NCBI GenBank assembly: GCA_900323505.1
Contig: OOIN01000017.1
Span: forward strand, 248,001-312,000
Length of the DNA stretch: 64,000 nucleotides
Direction of reading: 5' to 3'
From: Ustilago trichophora
Lineage: Eukaryota; Basidiomycota; Ustilaginomycetes; Ustilaginales; Ustilaginaceae
Below are positions 41,723 through 51,779 of the stretch, piece by piece. The notes beneath the pieces were generated by a model. That model had not been told where the DNA came from, did not search any database, and was given only the letters and a program-made list of their open reading frames with translations. Made by a program: the position numbers and the translations under genes. The number at the start of each line of letters is the position of its first letter. Within the stretch, counting starts at the first letter, position 1.

Positions 41723-42268
41723 ATGTTCGCTCTGTACAAGTACTTCGCCCTACTTTTGGCGGCCATGTTGGTTGTCCAGTCGCTGCCTGCTGCCGCTCCA
41801 ATCGGAACACCGCTAGACCAAGTAATGTACGACAGAGCTGTGGTCGGGTACAGACATGCTCACGTTCACCAACTCTACACGCCCGTCAGCAACGAACTCA
41901 ACTGGGGTGCCATTCCGAATCTTGACGAAAAGGCCCTGGGGCTTGCTGACCTTTACGGCGGGATGAAGGTAGGACATTATTCGACCGAGGACGGCAAGAT
42001 CACGTATTTTTCAAGCATCATCAAGCCGGAAGATCCGTTGGGCAAAGAGATGAACTTTAAGTACGGGGCCTTCTCGGCGAGGGGTGAGCCCAAACACGCG
42101 CTCGTATTCTGGAAGCACGAGAATGGCAAAGTTCATCTGATCCGGGTCACCACTCTTCACGGTCCAGTTCCCGAATATGGCCTCAAACCGCTTGGTGAAG
42201 TTCTCGAGAGTACCGCAGGCGATCTACTGAACCCTATGTCTCGCTTTCTGCCTTCGGCTCGCTTGTAG
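41723..42268 (+). CDS. sp13, WK-box secreted protein
   Basis: A 181-residue secreted protein. The Met at 41723 starts a signal peptide (1-24, LLLAAMLVVQSLPAAA). H module LDQVMYDRAVVGYRHAH (31-47). Y module KITYFSSIIKPEDPLGKEM (92-110), W module ALVFWKHENGKVHLI (126-140), then RVTTLHG. The C module LKPLGEVLES is followed by a 17-residue extension ending LPSARL. Closest to sp12 and then sp14. An in-frame Met at 41675 would put the start before a TATA-like sequence and lacks signal character. Confidence 0.86.
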   Translation: MFALYKYFALLLAAMLVVQSLPAAAPIGTPLDQVMYDRAVVGYRHAHVHQLYTPVSNELNWGAIPNLDEKALGLADLYGGMKVGHYSTEDGKITYFSSIIKPEDPLGKEMNFKYGAFSARGEPKHALVFWKHENGKVHLIRVTTLHGPVPEYGLKPLGEVLESTAGDLLNPMSRFLPSARL

Positions 42269-43197
42269 CATTTGTTACCAAGTCTCACGCCGCCCTACGT
42301 AGAAAAGTAGTCATCTCCTCCAGCATCTTGCAAGAAGGCCTTTGGTCTCACTACTTCAAGAATTGTCGGGCATCTCAGTGGTCCAGGCTGTCAAGTCAAG
42401 TCCCTTCAGTTGCTCCACGTCGCACTGCTCATTTTTCAAGAAAGTAGAAAGAAGGCAATGCCAACCATCTTCATGCAGCTTGTGAAGAAAAAGTGAATTT
42501 AAGAGTACAGGATTTATCCTCGTTTGATAGGCCATGAGAGTTGTTTTGCAAGCCAGGTCCCCCATTCGTAAGCCGCGACAGCGGGGCAGCGTGATGAAAA
42601 CCTCCTCTTTGCCATTGCACGTGGTAAGCCACACTTGCTCTCGGCTTTTTCATTCTCGCACAGCCCAACCTCCTATCTCTGACAAATAAAACCCACGCTA
42701 TGCTTTCCAAGCCTCCTAGCATGATAGAACCTTCGCAAGGTTATGTTTCGACTCGAATCAGGAACCGCAGAGACCGGTACTGGAGAAGCACAGAAGCCCC
42801 ACCCCGTGAAAACGCACTTTCTTCAGCGTAAAAGCACGACTTATTTTCGGGCTGATTCCTTCGCTTTCGGGGATCGACACTGACCGATTCGAATGGTCCT
42901 CAAGCATGGAAACGACAGTGTCAAGCCGATGGCGTGATCAATACGCAGTGGGTTTCGACCTTGTGTTTGGTGGTGTGGGAAAAGATCTCGCGCCACATTA
43001 CGACCGGAGGCTCTTTGTTTGCCTTCACTTAGCAAATTTGGCGAGACAGGACGTGATTTTCTGGCGTTTTGCCGCATAGGTGGAATGCTGAGCTGAAATA
43101 AAAATGTGTGGACCTCGAACGAAGTCCCGTTGAGCTCATTTTGTGTAACAGGGCTTGACTCTGATGCAGACGCCTTTCTTTTCTTCCGCCATTCAAC
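42269..43197. other. Intergenic region before sp14
   Basis: No gene or repeat detected. An AT-rich AATAAAAAT lies about 100 bp before sp14 and could serve as its TATA element. Confidence 0.5.
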
Positions 43198-43686
43198 ATG
43201 TCAGCCATTCGACTTCTACTCACGCTAGTGGCTGCGGCCTTCCTTCTCGTCTCAGCCCAAATGGACGCTTTCGACAAGACGAATTGGGCCAAAGCTGTCG
43301 AAATATACAAGCAACACCATCCCGGAGGTCTCTTCGAATCGTACCGAAGCAACCTTGCTACGTATGGTCACGTCCCAGATCTCGAAGAAAAAGCCCTCGA
43401 ACATGCCAGAACATATGGTGTGATACCTGTGGCCAGATACACGGCTGAAGAGTCTGCTGCAGCCCATGCTTCTCCTTTAGAGAAAATCTACTTTCTCAGC
43501 GCTATACATCCGCCCCATACACTTCACGAGCAGATGGCAAAGGACACACTTCTGGATAACCAAAACGTGCTCGCTTTTTGGAAATACGAAAACAACAAGT
43601 TTCACCTTCTCCAAATGGACACTCTCGGCTCTCAAGTCATCGGATGGAATCTCCAGCCGTTCGACAACGTTTTGAAGCTCCACTGA
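43198..43686 (+). CDS. sp14, WK-box secreted protein
   Basis: A 162-residue secreted protein with signal peptide 1-20 (LLLTLVAAAFLLVSA). H module TNWAKAVEIYKQHHPGG (28-44), then VPDLEEKALEHARTYGVIPVARY, a middle segment that is also recognisable in sp13, sp15 and sp20 (a helix before the 'GxxxIGR' turn). Y module KIYFLSAIHPPHTLHEQM (96-113), W module VLAFWKYENNKFHLL (124-138) with QMDTLG, and C module FDNVLKLH. The compact size makes it a good reference for the family. Confidence 0.88.
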   Translation: MSAIRLLLTLVAAAFLLVSAQMDAFDKTNWAKAVEIYKQHHPGGLFESYRSNLATYGHVPDLEEKALEHARTYGVIPVARYTAEESAAAHASPLEKIYFLSAIHPPHTLHEQMAKDTLLDNQNVLAFWKYENNKFHLLQMDTLGSQVIGWNLQPFDNVLKLH

Positions 43687-45251
43687 TTACTGTCCATCCA
43701 AGTCTGACCCTCGTGCCTTGCGACCGCCCCAAGCTTTTTCCACCAGAACGAGCATCTTGCGCTCCGATCAGTATGTCTCTTCTCCTCACTTAAGTCTTTC
43801 ACAAAATTATCACGCGTGATACCGACATGAGACACTGCACAACAATCAGGAAAGCAAACGATTGAAAGTGAGATTGGGTGTCTGACCAGGTTCCAACAGA
43901 AACAGCCTTGCGAGCTCACAAAGAAGCTGAAAGTATCTGCAAGAGCGTTTACCAGCTGTTCGAGTAGCAATGAAAGAGGTCGTGCGAAGCACGTCCTACT
44001 TTGTCGTGGCAAAACGACTACAGGACTTGTTTCAACGCTGAAAAGCGTACCGCATGAGACGTTTAGGAGCTTCGCCAGCGATCAGAACCACGCTATGTCT
44101 CATTGAAGTCTGTTAGCTCGGAGCTCTTAAAATGTGCTTATCCAAGGCTCCGATTGGATGACGCAGTTGGCCATGTAGAAAGGCTCATACGAAGATTCTC
44201 GCTTCGTCATGATTCAGAGCTTACCGAACCCCTTTATTTCTTGCCAATCACCAAGGCGCATAAAAGGACTCTGAGTTTGGTTTCGAGTTTGCTAGCCAGC
44301 AGGAAGATCTTGAGGAGCGATGTTGATACATGGTGGTATACAGAGTATGGATGACTTGTTCTTGCGTCTGGCCGCGATGAAGAACGCATATTTTGCTCGG
44401 ACCGATGATAAAGTGAGAGAGAGGGAACTTGACTTGGCAAGCCCAATCCTGCAGCAGCGTTGGTGCTCATGATGTGTAGTGGTGTGGCCCGAGCTACTAG
44501 GAAGCAAGCAACACGCTGGTGGAGCCGAACGAGACGAGCGGCAACAATGACTGATCAAGATGAGAGTCGGACGTAAAAAGGAGTGGGGGATGAAACGTGG
44601 TAAGAAATGAGGGGGTACAGTCAGTGGGGACCAGAAAAACAGCGTCCACATACTTCCTAGGGAAATCTATGGTTCTAGGAGTAGGCATACATCCTTTCGC
44701 ATTGCGTCAGCGCTCATGCGAGTGGTTATGCAATTCATGAGCGCAGTCATCTAGAATACAGTATAGATATGCACTAGCTTCAGGTATCGCGGGAGCGGGG
44801 AAGGTATTGCCTCTCAAGAGAATGCCTAAGGTCAAAGAAAGGCCTAAACGAAGGTGATAGAGTGATCCAGGAATCTGTGCATTTTTTCAAAAGGAGCTGT
44901 GGGACTCAATGTGGGCATCACGGCTTTGGGCTCATGCACTCGCCAGTCCGCTGATCTTATTGTTTGTGCAAATATCAGGCTGGCTCAAGCAGCGAGCGAA
45001 ACAAGCTCCCACATAAGCTGAAAGCACAGATATGATTCTGCCTAAGCACAAGCCGCTTATTCATCCAGCTGATGTTTGGATTAAACTATACTATCGGAAG
45101 ACTCGAGCCTCTGCCATGGGTGAAGGACAGAAAGAAGAAAGCGGAAACGCAACAGAGAAATGCACTCGGGAGGGTCAATGCTGAACATTGAAAATCGTTA
45201 ATGAAATGTAATCAACAAAAAAAAAACAACCACAAAAAATAAACGAAAGGG

Positions 45252-45288
<37 letters not shown>
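45252..45288 (+). repeat. A37 homopolymer
   Basis: An uninterrupted run of 37 A preceded by A-rich sequence from about 45217. It could be a retroposed poly(A) tail or a replication-slippage product. Confidence 0.85.
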
Positions 45289-45290
<2 letters not shown>

Positions 45291-46033
45291 TGGGGGAATT
45301 TCACGAAGGGGCAGCAGCCGAGCTGTCAAACAAAGCCAACGCCACACTCAGCGCCACTCGAGGCGTTTTGACTTGTACAGGGTACATCAAGGTCCACCTC
45401 GCATAGTATCCAGACAGGCAGCTTCACTGTGGTATCCCTGGTAACAGGAAATGGCGAGCTCCTGCTGCACACGATCAAACCATGCGATGCAGCTGCTTCG
45501 TGGTAAGAAGCCGTGGCACAATAGTTCTGTGAAAAATTCGTTGGATGGGACGGTAGTGGGTCGAAGAAAGTGGACCGTCATATACAGATGAGGCTACTGA
45601 GGAGCGCCTGTGAAGAGAGAAAGCTTACTGCATGACTTCATGTCCTTTGAGCTCCAATGGTAAGACAATTGACATCACCACACCACCAAGCTCGACCAGT
45701 ACATGCGTTTGTTACGGCGTTGCGAGCTTTCTAGGAAAAAGGGGTTGCAGTGGGATCGATGCCTTGGGAATAGCAAAGCCATCCCTATCCTCAAAGCAGT
45801 GGAGACAGTGGGGCCACTCTCATTTGAGAATGGGCGATTGGGCTTTGTGACTGGCCTTGCACGAGGTGGGCACTTCCTACGGGGCAGGAAGCTGAGTCTC
45901 ACTCACCGCCTAACGAAGGAGCCCCCTGATAATGTTGCCCAGTCCCTGGACAGTGACATGCAGCCGAGAGATGTAGGTCGGTTACCTTGGGGTTCTTCAG
46001 CTCCGTCAGAGAGGAGAAATAGGCCTACAGCCC

Positions 46034-46040
46034 ATAAATA
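46034..46040 (+). promoter_or_regulatory. TATA-like element of sp15
   Basis: ATAAATA lies 77 bp before the sp15 start. Confidence 0.45.
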
Positions 46041-46110
46041 ATAGACTGGACGATTCGCTTTGCCTCTCCCAGACAACGCTTCACCTCGGCAATCTCCGCC
46101 AATCACCATC

Positions 46111-46608
46111 ATGCGTTCCGTTGGTGTTCAACTTCTTCGGCTCTGGATCCTTTTCCTTTCAGTAGCCCTTGCTATGGTAACTGCTCAGGATCCTCCTCTG
46201 AAAGGCTCCGACCTCAAGTTCTGGGAAAAGGCAAAGAACCTTTACTTTGGCGACGGCCAAGGTCTAGATGCCAGAGCAGAAGGACTTGAAAAATTTGCAG
46301 CAGTCGAAAACTCAAACATACACACTTTAAACGTGGAGGCGCTGAAGCATTCTCAGGCCTATGGGATAGCCCCTATCGGCAAGAAAAGGTCGTTATTCGG
46401 GACCAACAAGCTGTATTTCTGGACAGTCGTTCGCCCAGGTCACGAATTGCACGGAAGAATGAAGCTCGACGCAGATCGCGCTGCGCTGGTTCTTTTCCGT
46501 GCGACGAAGGAGGAGACCAAGCTGATACACATCGATACTGTGAAGAATGAGGCAATCAAATTGCCTGAATTGCCCTTCCTGGATGCGCTCAAACTTCTTC
46601 GGGGATGA
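46111..46608 (+). CDS. sp15, WK-box family secreted protein, W box altered
   Basis: A 165-residue secreted protein starting at the Met at 46111. Signal peptide 1-25 (LWILFLSVALAMVTA). H module LKFWEKAKNLYFGDGQGL (35-52) and the helix VEALKHSQAYGIAPIGKKR with a dibasic pair at 91-93. Y module KLYFWTVVRPGHELHGRM (100-117). The W module reads ALVLFRATKE (125-134) instead of AFWK, while the following HIDT is kept. C module FLDALKLLRG. It forms a subgroup with sp16, defined by HELHGxM and by loss of the tryptophan. Confidence 0.86.
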   Translation: MRSVGVQLLRLWILFLSVALAMVTAQDPPLKGSDLKFWEKAKNLYFGDGQGLDARAEGLEKFAAVENSNIHTLNVEALKHSQAYGIAPIGKKRSLFGTNKLYFWTVVRPGHELHGRMKLDADRAALVLFRATKEETKLIHIDTVKNEAIKLPELPFLDALKLLRG

Positions 46609-47352
46609 TCAAGCGCTCTTAGATTTATGAACAAACTGAGGCCCTATGGGTTTCACTGCCTCCACTGCCGTCGTCGCGAGCACCACTTCTGTCGAACTTT
46701 CATTACTTTCACTCATGCTTTTCACAAAGTTTAGTATGATGACCAAGAGTGTTTAAATTTTGAGAATTTATGAGAGACAGGAGCCTAACATGAATTTTGA
46801 GCACGAGCTGAGATACAGTATGTGATGGGGTTGCTACGATTCTTGGATCTCTGACATACTGTTGCTGGATCTTTGGAGCGCACAAAGAAACAATCCCTAT
46901 TTTCGAGGCCTAACAGCAGCTGCTACCTCATCTCAACGTGGAAAAGTAGCCGTCGCTACTGATGCTACACAAGGTGGGTTCTACTCCTGGAATCTCTTGC
47001 CTGCTTGTCATGCATCAGGATCATAGAAGAGGTTGGCTGCCGATGTACGTGTGAGGTCACGATGGTGAGGAACCTGACCTACTGTCGGAGGAATGGTCGA
47101 GCGCAAGAACAAGCGCCAAAGGGTGAGTGAACTGGGCAGAAACAGCGAAGGATTGGTGAATAGGTGGTGTGGGTGCAACGAGCCAGACTAAGTGAAGTGG
47201 CTAGGACGAGCTCTGCTCTCCCAGAAGCTCTTGCCCTTTCGCGATAGTTGCCGTCGAGGGATGAGACTGTGATTCAAAACCCTATTTACACGCGACTTGG
47301 CGATCCTTGCCCCTTCCTTCCTCTACCTCTCCCGTCGCCATAATTGCACGCC
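46609..47352. other. Intergenic region with a degraded repeat
   Basis: Holds a decayed type 2 repeat at about 47050-47245. No gene. Confidence 0.5.
47050..47245 (-). repeat. Dispersed repeat, type 2, degraded copy
   Basis: Retains GGTCGAGCGCAAGAAC, GTGAAGTGG and GACGAGCTCTGCTCTCCCAG in the minus order, with many differences and deletions. Confidence 0.5.
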
Positions 47353-47844
47353 ATGCTTTATAGACCCCATTCCATAGCTCAGCTTTTGCTTCTACTTTTC
47401 ATCACAGCGACCACGCTAATCGAAGCGCAACCTCCCTTGACCGCCTCCGACCTCAAGCACTTGGAGATCGCACGATATACTTATGCGGGAATTCATGGCT
47501 ATGACATCGACCTCAGAGAAGACGGGCTTGAAAAGTTTGACAAGGTCGAAGATCTCAAGGAAAAATTGCTAGCAATTGCAAAAGACAAGGGAGTCAACTC
47601 TTTTGATGCAAAAAAGTCAATTTTGGAACACTTTGGTATTCGTAAAAGCAAGCCATACTTCACCGTCATCGTTCGACCGGACGACGAACTGCACGGGCAA
47701 ATGGGCCTGGAACATGATCGCGCCGCACTTGCTTTCTTCCATGTGAGGAAGCACGGTGCAGATCTTCTCCGCATCGATACTGTGTTGGAAGGAGTTCTCA
47801 CGATGCAACCATCGATCTTCAATCCCGTGGTCAAGCTGCTTTAG
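47353..47844 (+). CDS. sp16, WK-box family secreted protein, W box altered
   Basis: A 163-residue secreted protein with Met at 47353 (a TTG nine bases earlier only extends the frame). Signal peptide 1-25 (LLLLLFITATTLIEA). H module LKHLEIARYTYAGIHGYD (34-51), helix DLKEKLLAIAKDKGV. Y module KPYFTVIVRPDDELHGQM (100-117). W module ALAFFHVRKH (125-134), again without tryptophan, then LLRIDTVLEG. C module FNPVVKLL. The pair sp15/sp16 shares DGLEKFxxVE in the middle segment. Confidence 0.86.
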   Translation: MLYRPHSIAQLLLLLFITATTLIEAQPPLTASDLKHLEIARYTYAGIHGYDIDLREDGLEKFDKVEDLKEKLLAIAKDKGVNSFDAKKSILEHFGIRKSKPYFTVIVRPDDELHGQMGLEHDRAALAFFHVRKHGADLLRIDTVLEGVLTMQPSIFNPVVKLL

Positions 47845-48350
47845 GCACATTTATGCGTTTCCTTCCTAGGCAGCTCAAGGCCAATCTGACGCTAGCCCGA
47901 CTCTCCTGTATCTGCGGGCCTTGAACCAGTAGCGAGCATTAGATTGGCCGAAGTCTCAGTTCTATGTTGATGTATGCCACCAAGGTAGTGAAGCCCGAGA
48001 ATAACTTGAAGATGTGTATCAAAGAGACTTGCAGTCAGATCAGCTTGGGCTCTGAGATCCAGTAGGAAGCCGTCGAGGAGTCCACGTTGCTATTGCAGGA
48101 TGCAAATGAATCTGCAAGCCACAGTGAAGCAGCGGGTGGGAACTTTGGTAACTCTGGCAGTGCAAACGTCTGTGCTGAACCCACTAGTTGCCTCGCTTTG
48201 CTGGGATCTGAATGCAAGTTTTGGTTATCTCTCGATCCAAATCCTTTAAAATGCTCTTCGGTGAAATATTTTGCTTTGCTTTACTTCTCCTCCATCTCTT
48301 CGAATCTCTCGACACCGACCTTCGCTGAAACCAACACCTTCTCTTTCGCC
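47845..48350. other. Promoter region of sp17
   Basis: Carries the upstream block at 48121-48200 and a TTTAAAA element about 100 bp before the start. No gene. Confidence 0.55.
48121..48200 (+). promoter_or_regulatory. Conserved upstream block of sp17
   Basis: Shares CAGTGAAGCAGCGGGTGGG and TGTGCTGAACCCAC, then TTGCCTCGCT, with blocks before sp18 and sp19. The GGGTGGG and CCCAC parts are inverted relative to each other, about 45 bp apart, as for a paired protein-binding site. Lies 150-230 bp before the ATG. Confidence 0.6.
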
Positions 48351-48845
48351 ATGGTCGTCCCAAGATTCTGCCTGCTTCTCTGCACGACGCTGGTTCTGTT
48401 GCTAGCGGTACAAGTGCTTGCTTTTGACTACATGGAGCCTGAAGACTTTGCAATGTGGAAAAAAGCTAAAAAGGATATTCGGGAAAAATACGGAGATGTC
48501 ACGTTCCTGCACGACTCCCGTGGATTGGAGCCTTTCAAGCATATCGAAGACCTGCAAGAAAGACTCCTCGTATTGGCCAAGGAAGAGGGAGGGCTCAAAG
48601 GCGCCATCATGCATGAAGCAAGGGGCTCCTCCTTTCTAAACAACCGAAAGATGTGGTTTACAACCGTGATTCACCCAAACGACCGCATCGCATCGGAGAT
48701 GCAGCTCCACGGCAAACTTGCTCTTGCTTTCTGGAGGAGGGATAAAGTTGGCAATACGCTCATCGACATCTCTTTTGCGCCGTACCACCAGCATGTCAAC
48801 TTGGGCTTGGAATCTCTCGACTCCGTCCTGGCACATGTGCGGTAG
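48351..48845 (+). CDS. sp17, WK-box secreted protein
   Basis: A 164-residue secreted protein; the start at 48351 gives signal peptide 1-24 (LLLCTTLVLLLAVQVLA), while the open frame upstream to 48087 covers the promoter. H module FAMWKKAKKDIREKYGD (33-49), helix IEDLQERLLVLAKEEGGLKGAIMH. Y module KMWFTTVIHPNDRIASEM (100-117), W module ALAFWRRDKVGNTLIDI (124-140). C module LESLDSVLAHVR. With sp18 and sp19 it forms a very even subgroup with MxWFxTVIHP-type Y modules. Confidence 0.88.
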   Translation: MVVPRFCLLLCTTLVLLLAVQVLAFDYMEPEDFAMWKKAKKDIREKYGDVTFLHDSRGLEPFKHIEDLQERLLVLAKEEGGLKGAIMHEARGSSFLNNRKMWFTTVIHPNDRIASEMQLHGKLALAFWRRDKVGNTLIDISFAPYHQHVNLGLESLDSVLAHVR

Positions 48846-49072
48846 GCCTATCGCTCAATCAGCTTGAAACGTCTTGCCAGTTGCTCCGGTCGACCTATCT
48901 TTTGCCTCATTCCAGCTCTTTACGCTAGCAGAGGCTGTACTTTGTCATTTGCCCACACCAAGCTCCCTTCGGTAGATCGAGTAGATTTCGCCACGTCATC
49001 TCGCCAACTCTCCTTGAGAGGAATCTGCAAGCCACAATGAAGCAGAAAGCGGGAATGCTTCTCGTGCGGTAG

Positions 49073-49367
49073 GGCGAGGGCGTCTGGGCAAGCAGAGCTC
49101 GCCCCCCACCTTTCATATGCCCTCTCTTCATGTATCTAGGTTTCTTCTCTTCCTCCATCATCTTTCTTGTCGTCGCTAGGCTGGTCATCGCCTAGTGCAC
49201 GTTTTTCCCCCTCCCTGTGTTCCCTCCCTTATGCTGCTCGCCCTTGCGCTCGTCCAGCCCCCTCTCCGGCGGGCAGGGAGCCTCATCGAGCTCTTTGGTC
49301 TCGCCACAGGCCTCAGCCGCAATCAAATCGTTCTCACATCCATGCAGCGAGTGATGCTCAGCCGGGA
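49073..49367 (+). repeat. Dispersed repeat, type 2 copy C
   Basis: Direct match of 21617-21921, from GGCGAGGGCGTCTGGGC to GATGCTCAGCCGGGA. The end points agree with the other full copies, which defines the unit at about 300 bp. Confidence 0.85.
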
Positions 49368-49388
49368 GCAGAGTTGCAATGTGCAAGC

Positions 49389-49470
49389 ACAGTGAAGCAG
49401 CCGGTGGGGACCGTGGTAGATTTGGCTAAGTTCAGACTCCTGTGCTGGACCCACCTGTTTGCCTCGCTCA
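49389..49470 (+). promoter_or_regulatory. Conserved upstream block of sp18
   Basis: CAGTGAAGCAGCCGGTGGGG, then TGTGCTGGACCCACCTG and TTGCCTCGCTC. It aligns with the sp17 block over about 80 bp and lies about 135-215 bp before the ATG. Confidence 0.6.
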
Positions 49471-49605
49471 TGTCTGCACATTATTAGGTGCGATTTTGAC
49501 AAGCCAATATGTAAAACATCCCTTTGCTTCTCCTCTATCCTTCTCCTCCATCCGGTTCGCTCTTCGGCATCTTCTTTTGTTTGAGCGAACATTTCTACTT
49601 CGATC

Positions 49606-50088
49606 ATGATCGTACCAAGATGCATCCTGTATGCTTGTACAATGCTTCTGTTAGCGGTACAAGCGATTACAGCCGTCTCCCTAGATGGCACCGACCGATT
49701 CATGTGGGAAGGAGCTCGATCCGACTACAGGCTAATTTACAAGGAACAAATCCTTTGGCGGGATGATGTTGGAGTGGAACCTTACCAGGGTATCCGAAAC
49801 CTGCAAGGACATCTACTCTTCCTGGCCAGAGAAAGGGGACACCTCAAAGGTGCTATGCTGCATGGTGTAAGAGGCTCTCGCTATGATGGTTCACGAGCTA
49901 TCTGGTTCTCAACCATAGTCCATCCGCGCGACTATATTGCCAGGGATATGAATCTTGGAAACAAAATTGCTCTCGCATTTTGGAAAAGAGATATGGTCGG
50001 CGAGAAACTTCTGGACATCGCCCTGACGGAAGACATAGGCGTCAATTGGGCATTGCAGGACCTCGACACCGTTCTGGGGCGCTTTTGA
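49606..50088 (+). CDS. sp18, WK-box secreted protein
   Basis: A 160-residue secreted protein, the shortest intact copy. Signal peptide 1-23 (ILYACTMLLLAVQAITA). H module DRFMWEGARSDYRLIYKEQ (30-48), helix IRNLQGHLLFLARERGHLKGAMLHGVRGSR region 63-92. Y module AIWFSTIVHPRDYIARDM (98-115), W module ALAFWKRDMVGEKLLDI (122-138). C module LQDLDTVLGRF. Its two cysteines outside the core lie in the signal peptide. Nearly collinear with sp17 and sp19 without gaps. Confidence 0.88.
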   Translation: MIVPRCILYACTMLLLAVQAITAVSLDGTDRFMWEGARSDYRLIYKEQILWRDDVGVEPYQGIRNLQGHLLFLARERGHLKGAMLHGVRGSRYDGSRAIWFSTIVHPRDYIARDMNLGNKIALAFWKRDMVGEKLLDIALTEDIGVNWALQDLDTVLGRF

Positions 50089-50738
50089 ACAGGGATTAGT
50101 CGGACCGCTTGAATGGTCATCGAAAACGATCTTTCTGCCTTCTCCACTGACTCCTTCCGTTTTGTGCTCCTTCCTGTCCCCGCTTCTTCAAGAGCTCTTC
50201 TTGTTCAATTAGTGCATCTCGCGCAATGGATTGAATTTCTGGGCGCTGCGAGCTTTCAAATCCACTTCAACCACATCGCCGCATCGACCTTTCAAATCTA
50301 TGTTCATCTTCACTACCTTCATCCTCCGCAATCAGGCGCAGCCAATTCAACCCGTTTTCGCCTGTACTCCCTCCTCTTATCTCCTCCTGGAGGGCCGAAA
50401 TTCTCATTGAGCTTAGATTTAGCTGTAATATCCATGCCTCTGAGCAACCATGGCCTGTGACGCTCGGCCTGGACGTTGATTTTGCGAGAAGCAAAAGAAT
50501 CTACAAGCCGCAGTGAGCCGCGGGTGGGACGGTGGTTCACATGTGTGCTGAACCCACCCGTTGCTTCACTTGAGTCAGCCGGTTAAGTAACCCACCTGCT
50601 GCTACCCGAAGCTTCGAGTGGGCTTCACTTTTAGATCTGCTCAATCCTTACTGCCAAATGCCTCCTCGCTTCGTCCTCCACCTCTCTAACTCTTAGCAAC
50701 GTCATTTGCTTGAAAGACGCAAGGGATATCGTTTGACC
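50089..50738. other. Intergenic region with sp19 promoter block
   Basis: Contains the upstream block at 50509-50570. No gene or dispersed repeat. Confidence 0.55.
50509..50570 (+). promoter_or_regulatory. Conserved upstream block of sp19
   Basis: CAGTGAGCCGCGGGTGGGAC, then TGTGCTGAACCCACCCGTTGC. Shorter spacing between the two halves than at sp17, and 170-230 bp before the ATG. Confidence 0.6.
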
Positions 50739-51227
50739 ATGATCCTACCGCAATGCAACTTGCTCATTTTCACAACATCACTTCTTCTTCTGGTGGTACA
50801 GGTGATCGCACCAAAGATGCCCCACGAATACGACTTCGAGATGTGGTTGGGAGCACAAGAAGAATACAGCAAGGCACACAAAGGCAAACCCTACGTTGCT
50901 CAGCATGTCGGACTGGCTCCATTCGATGATGTTTACAACCTGAAAGGAAAGATTCTGTACATGGCGGAAAATGCAGGAAGACTCACAGGAGCCATGAAAA
51001 TCGGGGTGAGGGGCTCGCAAGAAGAAGGAAATAGAGCAATCTGGTTCTCGACCGTGATCCATCCCCTTGATTTTCTCGCCGAAGAAATGATGCTGGGAGA
51101 CAGGCTGGCTTTTGCACTTTGGAGGAAAGACAAAGACGGCGAGAAGCTCCTCACCATCGATACAGTGCCCAACCTTAATCTCCGCTTGGGCTTGGAGGAT
51201 CTGCACGCCGTCTTGGGACGATTCTGA
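50739..51227 (+). CDS. sp19, WK-box secreted protein
   Basis: A 162-residue secreted protein. The Met at 50739 is chosen for its signal peptide (1-24, LLIFTTSLLLLVVQVIA), which aligns with sp17 and sp18. H module FEMWLGAQEEYSKAHKGK (33-50), helix VYNLKGKILYMAENAGRLTGAM. Y module AIWFSTVIHPLDFLAEEM (100-117), W module AFALWRKDKDGEKLLTIDT (124-142). C module LEDLHAVLGRF. One cysteine, within the signal peptide. Confidence 0.88.
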   Translation: MILPQCNLLIFTTSLLLLVVQVIAPKMPHEYDFEMWLGAQEEYSKAHKGKPYVAQHVGLAPFDDVYNLKGKILYMAENAGRLTGAMKIGVRGSQEEGNRAIWFSTVIHPLDFLAEEMMLGDRLAFALWRKDKDGEKLLTIDTVPNLNLRLGLEDLHAVLGRF

Positions 51228-51779
51228 TCAGCCTGTTGAGTCTCCTTGACACACGTTATCGACCTTTTCCGAGATCATTTTGGTCCCTTCCTGCCAATCT
51301 AGGTTGTACCTACTCTGCTTCCGATACCAAGCACCTTGCGAACGAAAAGCTTGATCTTCTCTTCCGAGAGTAGCTGTCCCAAAATCCCTTGTAAGAAAGA
51401 TACATCGGGGGATTATATCTATGATAGTAAAATTCGTGGCACAGCCGCGATGACGTAGAGGTCCACACGAAAGTAATGGTAACAGGGGTCGCGCTCGAAG
51501 TGTATCAATGGACAGGTACTTTGAGCCCACTGTTGTAGCAGCCGTACTGACATAGGGGTACGTGCAGTGAGCGTGAGGCTCAGACTCGGAGCGTTTCCAG
51601 GGGTTGTGCGTCTCGATCCCCAGTGTCAGCATGGACTTTGCTGCTGAATAAGGAAAAGTGGGCTGAGTGAGTGTACTTAAAGATCGACTCCAGGTGTTCG
51701 CAGGTGGAATTCCTTCCTTACCATCCTGCGACCTGTTGGGCCGTACCATCCTGTGTGTGTCGATCACCTGCTTGTCACC
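51228..51779. other. Intergenic region before sp20
   Basis: No gene detected. TTAAAG about 105 bp before sp20 may serve as its TATA element. The array's usual paired upstream block is not obvious here. Confidence 0.5.

Larger units (their letters stand above)
43687..46110. other. Largest gap inside the array
   Basis: About 2.4 kb without a supported gene on either strand. It includes a run of 37 A at 45252-45288 and the sp15 TATA-like element at 46034. The ORFs at 44103-44651 have no domain or signal features. The gap may hold a lost array member or a retroposed sequence, but no coding remnant is recognisable. Confidence 0.5.
48846..49605. other. Intergenic region with repeat copy and sp18 promoter
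   Basis: Type 2 repeat copy C fills 49073-49367, directly followed by the sp18 upstream block. Confidence 0.55.
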
